Under the pieces are notes generated by a model, which searched no databases, was not told the origin of the DNA, and saw only the letters and a program-made list of their open reading frames with translations. From positions 1 through 39,518 of the forward strand of contig CAXXSP010000016.1 in assembly GCA_963676605.2 (NCBI GenBank): a stretch of DNA of 39,518 bases, given 5' to 3'. The stretch comes from SABI01 sp963676605. GTDB taxonomy: Bacteria > Spirochaetota > Spirochaetia > Sphaerochaetales > Sphaerochaetaceae. Both the position numbers and the translations under genes were made by a program. Shown here one piece after another: positions 25,595-32,277 of this stretch (position 1 is the stretch's first letter; each line of letters opens with the position of its first letter).

Positions 25595-26385
25595 ATGAGC
25601 GTCCCATCCTCTTTTCTGTACTGATTGCTCAACTTTTCAAGATCGGCTCTCAGCTCACGGGTCTTCTCAGCGATCTTGCCTGAACCCGGTTTCAGAATGC
25701 CTTCCGGTCCTTTGAGCAGAGGAGAGGAGAACTCTCCGACACTCATTCCCCGGGAGACGAAACGTTCCAGGTTCGAAGCATTCAGCCCGCCGTCTTCCAT
25801 CAGGTCGACATCCTTCTCTCTGCCCTGCTCCTTCAGCATCTGATACATCTTCTCCACGTTATCGACAACAATATCGTCTATGATATGGGGGCTTCTGCCC
25901 TGTACTGGAGGTTTCCAGAACGGGTATCTGCATTCGTACTCGATAATGTCGACAAAGGGGATACACTCGGCGAACTGCAGGACAGGGGAACCCTGCCAAG
26001 CCCAGACACCGGTCTTCAGACCCAGTTCCTGAATATAGGTGAGATTCTGAACAATCGTCTCTCCTGTCGTCTCGATAGGAACAGTGATGAGATCAGCTCC
26101 CAGGTCGCTGAGCTGACTGAACAGATCCAGGGTAGGGCGAACCATCTGCAGCTGAACCTCGATCTCCAGATTCGTGTATTTGCGTATACCGGAGAGAATA
26201 TCGATACCTCCCCGGGGAGCGTTGAACTGCATGTAGCGACCGTCCCTCATCTCGATATGGATCCAGTCGGCTCCACCTGCTTCCAGTTCGGCCACCGTAT
26301 CGGCCAGATATCCGTAATCTGCCCAGAAGAGCCCTGCCGCTATTTTAACCTGTTTCTGTACAGCACCTATTTTTTTCGTTTTCAT
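25591..26385 (-). CDS. Ribulose-phosphate 3-epimerase-like TIM-barrel protein with altered metal-site residues
   Basis: 264 residues. The fold and order of motifs follow ribulose-5-phosphate/allulose-6-phosphate 3-epimerases: AAGLFWADYGYL, WIHIEMRDGRYM, EVQLQMVRP, VDLMEDGGLN, and a late phosphate-binding-like VGEFSSPLLKG. The usual HxD of the metal site is H43-I-E45 here, and the usual second histidine is Q78, while D198 is kept. A keto-sugar-phosphate epimerase is therefore likely but the chemistry may differ from ribulose 5-phosphate epimerase. It is the first gene of the operon with Gfo/Idh and activase 2. AAGGAAG precedes the ATG. Confidence 0.75.
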   Translation of the reverse strand: MKTKKIGAVQKQVKIAAGLFWADYGYLADTVAELEAGGADWIHIEMRDGRYMQFNAPRGGIDILSGIRKYTNLEIEVQLQMVRPTLDLFSQLSDLGADLITVPIETTGETIVQNLTYIQELGLKTGVWAWQGSPVLQFAECIPFVDIIEYECRYPFWKPPVQGRSPHIIDDIVVDNVEKMYQMLKEQGREKDVDLMEDGGLNASNLERFVSRGMSVGEFSSPLLKGPEGILKPGSGKIAEKTRELRADLEKLSNQYRKEDGTLI

Positions 26386-26755
26386 AGTTTCTTCCTTACG
26401 TATGGAATTAAATAACTTTTACATGATAGTATTGTAGCCTAGTTTCGAAAGCTCTGCAATCTCTAGTTTGAAAATTGTGAAGCAACAGAAAGAGCGATAC
26501 GAACGAAGTTTTCCTGCAGAATAGATGGGATTTTCCTTGATACTGCGGTAATCAGTGCGGGGTTAGGTATGAAATGGGGTAGGCAGAAAAGGCATCAGGA
26601 CTATCAGGGATAGGGGGTGTGTGAAAACAGAAGACCTGAATGGGGATTCTAAGAAGTTTCATTTGAAAGAAGAAGATGGAACGATCCCCTGCACATATTC
26701 TATCTCTTCCCGCTGACACGAGGGCGAACCCTCCTGCCCGGCGGGAGAGTGAATC
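26386..26755. other. Intergenic region between epimerase-like and monooxygenase genes
   Basis: No gene is credible here. It holds the epimerase-operon promoter (listed separately) and, near 26719-26747, short GC-rich inverted repeats (CTCCTGC-CCG-GCGGGAG) at the 3' end of the monooxygenase gene that may end its transcript. The middle part shows nothing I recognise. Confidence 0.5.
26431..26459 (-). promoter_or_regulatory. Candidate promoter of the epimerase-Gfo/Idh-activase-DeoR operon
   Basis: On the minus strand: TTGCAG (26454-26459), 17-bp spacer, TACAAT (26431-26436). Transcription would start about 40 bases before the start codon at 26385. Confidence 0.55.
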
Positions 26756-27052
26756 CTATATATGTGTCAGGAATTGTACGGTGCGTTCTTTTGAGAGGAG
26801 GGAAGGTATACCCTCAACGAAAGGCTTGTAATGAGGCATGCGCTTGTGTACTTCAAAGGCTTCTGCATCCACATAGGTTTCATACAGAATCACGACATCC
26901 TCTTTGTTCTGAGGTACAAGAACATCAAAACCGAGGCAGCCTTCTTCATCAGCCTGAGACCGTGCAGAGTCTTCCATCGCCAGCTTCAGAAATGCATCCA
27001 TCGTTCCCGGTTTCAGATAAAACTCTGCAATGACAATAAACTTCTTTTCCAT
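26756..27052 (-). CDS. Antibiotic biosynthesis monooxygenase (ABM)/YgiN-like protein
   Basis: 98 residues, a small ferredoxin-like alpha/beta fold of the ABM family: FIVIAEFYLKPGTMDAFLKL, GCLGFDVLVPQNKEDVVILY, and the closing MPHYKPFVEG region. Members such as E. coli YgiN act on quinols or as sugar-related mutarotase-like or heme-degrading enzymes, usually as dimers. Function here is unknown. It lies on the same strand as the epimerase operon but about 370 bases away with a separate promoter region, so it is probably transcribed on its own. Confidence 0.8.
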   Translation of the reverse strand: MEKKFIVIAEFYLKPGTMDAFLKLAMEDSARSQADEEGCLGFDVLVPQNKEDVVILYETYVDAEAFEVHKRMPHYKPFVEGIPSLLSKERTVQFLTHI

Positions 27053-27380
27053 GATATCTTTCTTTCCTTTCTCTGTTTACTTGATTAAGAATTTTAAACC
27101 CCAGTGAACGACATAGACGATACCTTTGTCAAGGCGGATGGAAGAATATCCAAGGTTAAGGACTTGAGAGATTGTGAGAATCCAGGATGTTTATGAAACA
27201 GTAGCAATCAATCAACCGCAGTTCCAAAGTGTGGGTGTCAACATTAAGCTGTAAAGTGTTTGACCGCAGGAGACTTAGAAAAGATAAATTCACGAGGGTT
27301 CTCAAGGAAATTTATACGGAGAGTGTATGTAGTAGGCCTGTGGTACACAGGCCTATCAACGTATCAGATATGGCCGGGTC
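27053..27380. other. Intergenic region with GGDEF-gene terminator hairpin
   Basis: No gene seen. It should contain the monooxygenase promoter. Near its far end is the perfect hairpin at 27333-27355, listed separately. Confidence 0.5.
27333..27355 (-). terminator. Hairpin after the GGDEF gene
   Basis: TAGGCCTGTG, loop GTA, CACAGGCCTA form a perfect 10-bp stem about 25 bases past the GGDEF stop. No strong T-run follows, so it may be an intrinsic terminator of low efficiency or an mRNA-protecting end. Confidence 0.5.
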
Positions 27381-28526
27381 CTATCGGAAAACGGTTTGAT
27401 TTCGTCCGTTCTGCTTTGCTGTATACAAATTATCATCTGCCCGCCTGATGATACGGTAGACATCTTCTCCCGGTTGAACGACGGTCACCCCGATACTGAT
27501 CGTAGTTGTATGCTTCTCCCGGTGTTCCATTCGAGCAACTGCCTCACGAATTTTCTCGGCAGTCTCAATCGTCTCTCTCTCACTCTCATATCGTGAAAGG
27601 ATGATAAACTCCTCTCCTCCGTACCGGGCAACCACATCCTGTTCCTTCATCAGTTCTTCCATGGCGGCGGCTATTCTTTTAAGAATCTGGTCACCGTACA
27701 GATGCCCCCAGGTATCATTCACCTCTTTGAAATAGTCGATATCAAGCATCATGACAGCCAGTCGGTTTTCTGTTTTTCTTATCACCTTCAGCTGATCTCT
27801 CAGGCTGTTTTCGAAGTATTCCCGGCTTTTCAGCCCTGTTAGGTTGTCAGTGTTGATTTTGACCTTCTGAATATTCAGAGCAGCAGCCAGAATAAAGACA
27901 ACTGCGGATGGCCAGGTTACAGAGATCCCGAAATGTGTAGCCTGCAGCATCCCGAAGGTCAGAGAAATTACCGGAAACAGCATTAAGGTCAGTATAGTCT
28001 TCCTGTTTTGTTTCTTTCTTCCTGCTATTACCATTACCATTCCGAGTATGGTCAGCAGAGCAGTCGTGATCGCGAGAATGATGACACCTTTTCCACGTGT
28101 ATACATATTATCCTGATTAATGATGAAGAAGAACTGTGTCCAGGGTGAAGTTATCGAAAGGATGAGCTCTACGACATTAATCGGTATGACTATCTTCAGA
28201 ATCTTTCGGGTTCTCTCTACGTTACCACTCAGGTGGTAATCTGCGTATAGTATGTATAGAGATGGCGGAGCCAGATGCAAGGCATAATATATGATATAGA
28301 GGAAGACGTAGAGCGAGTGGTTGATTGCCTCGGGGAAGCCTTCACCGTACCAGAGGACTGAGTCCACTACAAGTATTGTAAAGACTGATATGGAAAGGTA
28401 GGAATAGATGATTATATCTGGTCGGGTAGAACGTATCCGTAATGTGAATCTTCCTGTCGATAAGAGAATCGTAAAAATGAGCACAGCAAAAAGAATTTCC
28501 AGAAAGGCCAGATTGAGATAATACAT
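27381..28526 (-). CDS. Membrane-bound GGDEF diguanylate cyclase
   Basis: 381 residues. The first ~220 are an integral membrane sensor with about seven hydrophobic segments (for example LNLAFLEILFAVLIFTILL and GVIILAITTALLTILGMVMV). The C-terminal GGDEF domain (from about 225) begins with TDNLTGLKSREYFE and has the catalytic loop RYGGEEF, so it is predicted to make c-di-GMP from two GTP. The inhibitory site RxxD is KEQD here, so product inhibition may be absent. A stem-loop follows. It is unrelated to the sugar locus and likely senses a membrane or environmental signal. Confidence 0.87.
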   Translation of the reverse strand: MYYLNLAFLEILFAVLIFTILLSTGRFTLRIRSTRPDIIIYSYLSISVFTILVVDSVLWYGEGFPEAINHSLYVFLYIIYYALHLAPPSLYILYADYHLSGNVERTRKILKIVIPINVVELILSITSPWTQFFFIINQDNMYTRGKGVIILAITTALLTILGMVMVIAGRKKQNRKTILTLMLFPVISLTFGMLQATHFGISVTWPSAVVFILAAALNIQKVKINTDNLTGLKSREYFENSLRDQLKVIRKTENRLAVMMLDIDYFKEVNDTWGHLYGDQILKRIAAAMEELMKEQDVVARYGGEEFIILSRYESERETIETAEKIREAVARMEHREKHTTTISIGVTVVQPGEDVYRIIRRADDNLYTAKQNGRNQTVFR

Positions 28527-28786
28527 ACCTTATCTTAACGTATCCCTCATAATTTGTCGAATTCAAATAATGTACATAGAGTTATGATTGCGTCGAGGCG
28601 CTCCTCCTTTCCCGAGTCCGGATGTTGCGTCGGTTTTCTGTTAAGAAAAGGGAGAAAGGGCCAGATTGATACTCCTCCGGTTTAGTTCTTCCATATCCGC
28701 CCCCCACCCAGTGCGCGGTATTGAACAATAGGCGGGGCCTTATGAGCAGATGCGCTAGGAAGAACAACTTTCATTTCTTTTTCAGA
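28527..28786. other. Intergenic region before the AbiE-type genes
   Basis: The GGDEF gene promoter lies here, but no sequence stood out. The middle part (about 28590-28760) is GC-rich with a short unrecognised open frame on the minus strand; I could not support it as a gene or a known RNA. Confidence 0.4.
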
Positions 28787-28814
28787 TTGATATATTTCTA
28801 TAATGCATTATAAT
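28787..28814 (+). promoter_or_regulatory. AbiE promoter with a perfect palindrome over the -10
   Basis: TTGATA (28787-28792), 16-bp spacer, TATAAT (28809-28814). The perfect 14-base palindrome TATAATGCATTATA at 28799-28812 lies between and over them and contains a second TATAAT. It would suit autorepression by the AbiEi-type protein. The predicted start of transcription (about 28821-28823) is nearly at the ATG (28824). Confidence 0.65.
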
Positions 28815-28823
28815 TAGTGCTAT

Positions 28824-29462
28824 ATGGAAACGAAAAAGAAGGTATCCTTTTTAGATTTCAGAGACTATTTCCAGCCGTTCGGCTATTTTTCAACGAATCA
28901 GGTCAGGATTTGGAATGAAGATTTTGACCGGAACAATATCGGGCGGTGGGTGAAGCAGGGAAAAATAATACTATTACGACAGGGGTATTACTCTTTCCCC
29001 TCTCTTCTTTCTCAACCTGATATCACGTTCTATCTGGCGAATAAAATCTATAGCCCCTCCTATATAAGTCTCGAAACTGCTTTTTCTTTTTATGGAATGA
29101 TTCCGGAAGGAGTTGTTTCAGTCACCAGCGTGACTTCGCGAAAAACTCAAAGCTTCAAAAATCCTTTCGGGACTTTTTCGTACCGTACTCTTCGCCCCGA
29201 ACTGTTCTTTGGGTTCCTTCCGGAGACTTCCAGGTTATCTGAGAATTGGAATGTCATGATTGCTACGCCTGAGAAAGCTCTGCTTGATTTTCTCTATCTG
29301 AATTCCCACTATTCTACCGCTGATGACATCGCCGAGCTCAGACTTGATGTTGATTTTATGAGTGAGATATTTGATGAGTCTCGTTTTGATTCATATGTTG
29401 CCAGGTATAACTCCAAAGCCCTGGCGAAGAGAGCTTCACTGCTGAAAGGAGTATATCTATGA
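28824..29462 (+). CDS. AbiEi-type antitoxin / transcriptional repressor
   Basis: 212 residues of the AbiEi-type antitoxin family of type IV toxin-antitoxin systems. The N-terminal winged helix (about residues 15-60: STNQVRIWNEDF, RWVKQGKIILLRQGYYSFP) and the following SYISLETAFSFYG segment match the family pattern. The protein represses its own promoter and counters the adjacent nucleotidyltransferase toxin without direct binding in the classic system. No ribosome binding site is visible upstream, consistent with a leaderless mRNA. Its stop overlaps the toxin start by four bases (ATGA). Confidence 0.85.
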   Translation: METKKKVSFLDFRDYFQPFGYFSTNQVRIWNEDFDRNNIGRWVKQGKIILLRQGYYSFPSLLSQPDITFYLANKIYSPSYISLETAFSFYGMIPEGVVSVTSVTSRKTQSFKNPFGTFSYRTLRPELFFGFLPETSRLSENWNVMIATPEKALLDFLYLNSHYSTADDIAELRLDVDFMSEIFDESRFDSYVARYNSKALAKRASLLKGVYL

Positions 29463-30241
29463 TTGATATAGAGCATATCAGAAATTTTTTTCCGTCATCT
29501 ATCAGGGATAACCCCGGATTTTCCCGCTTCATGCTGAAAGAATATATTCAATGCCAGATGCTGGAATACATCTCCCATACGAAGTATGTGACGCAACTCT
29601 CATTCATCGGGGGAACACATCTCCGACTCATCAAACATGTGGACCGGTTTTCCGAGGATCTCGATTTTGATTGCAAGGGGATGGAGAGAAATGATTTTAT
29701 CGCATTGACTGACGATGTCCTGCGATATCTTTCCCTCCTTGGATACAGAGTCGAGGCAGCGGAAAAGGAACACGACGGGCTTTCTGCCTTCAGAAGAAGT
29801 ATCTATTTCCCTCAGCTTCTTTTTACTCTGAATCTGAGCGGGTATAGAAATGCACGGTTTCTCGTTAAGCTTGAAATGCAGGATCAGGGAATTGATTACA
29901 ACGCTGTCCCGGGAATCGTGAAAAGCTGCGGGTTCTTTTTTCCGATACCTGTTCCTCCTGACGATATCCTCTGTTCGATGAAGATATCTGCTCTGCTTAA
30001 TCGGGGGAAGGGGCGGGATTTTTACGATGTCATGTTCCTCCTTGCTCAGTATGAGCCTAACTACACATTTCTTTCAATACGACATGGGATAAAGAACAAG
30101 GAAGAGCTGAAACAGGCATGTAGAGAAAGATTGAAAGAGGTTGACCTGAGTCTCAAACAGAAAGATGTCATGCACCTCTTATTTGATCCCATGAAGAGTG
30201 GAATGATTTCCCAGTTCGGTGCTTTCGTAGAACAGCTGTAG
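29459..30241 (+). CDS. AbiEii-type nucleotidyltransferase toxin
   Basis: 260 residues of the AbiEii/DUF1814 family, a minimal nucleotidyltransferase fold. Motif I is FIGGTHLR, motif II RFSEDLDFD with two metal-binding aspartates, and the later motif KISALLNRGKGRDFYDV supplies the conserved Lys and Asp. Such toxins add nucleotides or otherwise inactivate a target such as a tRNA, halting growth, often in abortive phage infection. It is translationally coupled to the antitoxin. Length and motifs look complete, so the pair should be functional. Confidence 0.87.
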   Translation: MIDIEHIRNFFPSSIRDNPGFSRFMLKEYIQCQMLEYISHTKYVTQLSFIGGTHLRLIKHVDRFSEDLDFDCKGMERNDFIALTDDVLRYLSLLGYRVEAAEKEHDGLSAFRRSIYFPQLLFTLNLSGYRNARFLVKLEMQDQGIDYNAVPGIVKSCGFFFPIPVPPDDILCSMKISALLNRGKGRDFYDVMFLLAQYEPNYTFLSIRHGIKNKEELKQACRERLKEVDLSLKQKDVMHLLFDPMKSGMISQFGAFVEQL

Positions 30242-30389
30242 GGCTACTGTTGCTAACTCTGTCCTCAAGATAATATGTGACTCAATTTGATCAGAGAGAG
30301 ATTACACATGTGCTGTCATGAAGGAAGTGAACTGTCTCCCGCTCTCGTTCGGAGCAGATGTGCCGTGTTTCCGCTGAAAGACTGAATCG

Positions 30390-30473
30390 CTATTCATTGA
30401 GAAGAGCAGTCCTCCCGTCGGATTCCTGCTTCCATGCGAGAAGCCTGTCATAGATTTTTCTTTTAATTTCCAT
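30390..30473 (-). pseudogene. Remnant of a DUF4143/AAA-type ATPase gene (5' end only)
   Basis: Reads MEIKRKIYDRLLAWKQESDG and then RTALLNE before a TAG. This is the typical N-terminus of the DUF4143-type ATPases, in which the Walker A (GARRVGKS-like) would follow immediately; here it is lost. The following minus-strand sequence shows no recognisable rest of the protein, so an internal deletion or replacement is likely. An intact DUF4143 gene of a different subfamily lies 1.8 kb away. Confidence 0.6.
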
Positions 30474-30988
30474 AGGATTATCCTCTGTTTCAACTACACC
30501 AGAATTTCAACAGTACGCAAAGTAATATTTGCCAGAAACCCCTATAGTACGCAGAGTAATGAGATTGCTTCCTCGCGTATTCAGATGAGAGAACATCTAC
30601 GTATATGTAACTTCCAGTTTTTATTCAGTACAAAGTCCCGGACTGTGGCCGAAGAGCTATGAATCTATCTGAATTTTGCCTTGTGGCTAGTCTCCAAGGC
30701 CAAGTAAGAGTCCCTCAACACTGATGTCTTCATCAATATCATTTCAATGTAAACCTTTTCCGTCTCCGCTCATCTCCTTTAGGGATCTTCCCGCAGGGGC
30801 TTTCCCCTCAGGATTTTCTCCCTCTTCTTTCCCTCCCATTAAACCACACCTCTCTCTTCATGGAAATATTCATTTGAGATTACTTCAGGAGTTTTCTTAT
30901 TCGATTTAGTTCACGCTGAAATTCCAATGAAATCTCATTCCAATCACTCTGCAAGTCCGGTATCCTTCATCTCAATGGAGGTGGGCAC
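30474..30988. other. Long non-coding stretch with a spaced direct repeat
   Basis: No gene seen. AGTACGCAAAGTAAT at 30512-30526 recurs as AGTACGCAGAGTAAT at 30546-30560 (34-base period, one mismatch), upstream of the remnant ATPase gene. Further right, near 30720-30880, the sequence is pyrimidine-rich with no recognisable features. GGAGGTG close to the end serves the next gene. Confidence 0.5.
30512..30560. repeat. Two-copy 15-bp direct repeat upstream of the DUF4143 remnant
   Basis: Two copies of AGTACGCA(A/G)AGTAAT begin 34 bases apart. They lie 39-87 bases upstream of the remnant start (minus orientation), so they may be an operator array left from its promoter. Confidence 0.5.
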
Positions 30989-32161
30989 GTGATCAGGAGA
31001 ATGTACATCGACAACTTCAAATCACTCATCGATTTCTCCTTCCCTCCGAAGATCGACGTACAGCCGATTCCAGGATTTTCCTGCCTTGTCGGACTGAACG
31101 GTGCCGGAAAATCGACCCTGCTCCAGGCCTTCGATTTCATCGCACAACTGCCTGCACCCAACACACGAATCGAACAGTGGCTCGAGAAAAGAAACTGGAA
31201 AGCACGAGAACTGACCAGCAAGTTCTCGACTAAAAGCAGCATCACCTTCTCTCTGGAGCTGAAGCATGAAGGGCAGACTGTCATCTGGAGCGGTGTCTTC
31301 AATAAAGACATGCTGAAATGTACCACTGAATCTCTCACGGTACAGGGAGCGACCACCTTCTCAGGAGAGAAAGGAACGCTTTCCATCTCAATCGAAGGGA
31401 ACAGACAGAACACTATCGTCAAAGATCTGATGTACCAGGGCTCCATTCTTTCGATACATTCCTTCGACCGCAGAAAATGCCCTGCCATCGAAGCCATCAG
31501 ACAATTCGCTGCAGGGATGAAATCATTGGAACTCCTCAACCCGCAGATGATTCGGACCCGTGCAAGAGAATCACGGGATGTCGGTGTCGGCGGGGAGAAA
31601 CTTGCCGCCTACTTTTCTACCCTGCCTTCTGAGACAAGAGCGCACATCCTTCAAGACCTGAAAATATTCTATCCTCATGTGACCACTCTCTCTTCAACTT
31701 CCCTCGAGGCGGGCTGGAAATCTCTGAAAGTCACTGAAGCATTCACCACCGCTGGGAAAAGTGAGCTGGAAACCGAAACCATCCACCTGAACGACGGGAT
31801 GTTGAGAATCCTCACCATCATCACAGAAATGCAAACCAGTCATACCTGTATCCTTCTCGATGAAATTGAAAACGACATCAATCCACAGTTGGTTGAAATT
31901 CTGATGGATTATCTGGTGGAGAGCAGCAAACAAGTGATCGTAACCACCCACAGCCCGATGGTACTCAACTATCTGGAAGATGAGATTGCTAAGAATGGAG
32001 TATTCCTTTTCTATCGTACCGGAGCGGGACATTCGGCCTGCGGCAGGTATTTCAAGAGTATCCGCACACTGGAAAAACTTGATCTTCTCGGCCCCGGAGA
32101 AGTGTTCGTCGACACTTCCCTGGAAGACGTCTCTTCTGATCTGGAACATGCGGAGCGATGA
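30989..32161 (+). CDS. AAA/ABC-type ATPase (RecF/OLD-like), defence-associated
   Basis: 390 residues. N-terminus MIRRMYIDNFKSLIDFSFPP and Walker A VGLNGAGKST near residue 40 are typical of RecF/SMC-like AAA_15/AAA_21 ATPases; the late part has Walker B CILLDEIENDINPQL and the VIVTTHSPMVLNYL motif. Such ATPases frequently pair with a TOPRIM-domain partner in anti-phage or DNA-repair systems. The start is GTG (30989) with GGAGGTG upstream; the protein appears full length. Its stop overlaps the ATG of a short truncated partner at 32158. Confidence 0.8.
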   Translation: MIRRMYIDNFKSLIDFSFPPKIDVQPIPGFSCLVGLNGAGKSTLLQAFDFIAQLPAPNTRIEQWLEKRNWKARELTSKFSTKSSITFSLELKHEGQTVIWSGVFNKDMLKCTTESLTVQGATTFSGEKGTLSISIEGNRQNTIVKDLMYQGSILSIHSFDRRKCPAIEAIRQFAAGMKSLELLNPQMIRTRARESRDVGVGGEKLAAYFSTLPSETRAHILQDLKIFYPHVTTLSSTSLEAGWKSLKVTEAFTTAGKSELETETIHLNDGMLRILTIITEMQTSHTCILLDEIENDINPQLVEILMDYLVESSKQVIVTTHSPMVLNYLEDEIAKNGVFLFYRTGAGHSACGRYFKSIRTLEKLDLLGPGEVFVDTSLEDVSSDLEHAER

Positions 32162-32277
32162 AATTTCTTGTGTCAGGCGAAGGCCCGAGGGTACTCAGGA
32201 TTGAAATAATATACGGAACAGTTTTTCAGGGTTTCAAACATCCCAACGGAACGACACATACACCGTCTTCTCTCTGA
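32158..32277 (+). pseudogene. Truncated TOPRIM-like partner of the AAA ATPase
   Basis: Begins MKFLVSGEGP, the usual start of the small TOPRIM-like partner proteins of AAA_21 ATPases, whose glutamate helps bind metal. The family-like sequence ends after about 10 residues; the rest (RVLRIEIIYG and beyond) is unrelated and a stop follows after 39 residues. The start overlaps the ATPase stop (ATGA) as in an intact operon. The 3' part overlaps the end of the opposing DUF4143 gene, so the rest was probably removed by insertion or deletion at that junction. Confidence 0.65.

Noticed and set aside
26719..26747. Strong terminator of the monooxygenase gene
   Set aside because: Stems are short or contain a mismatch and no T-run follows; only mentioned within the intergenic entry.
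28582..28767. Minus-strand 61-residue gene or structured RNA
   Set aside because: No ribosome binding site or family match; no known RNA fold could be recognised by eye.
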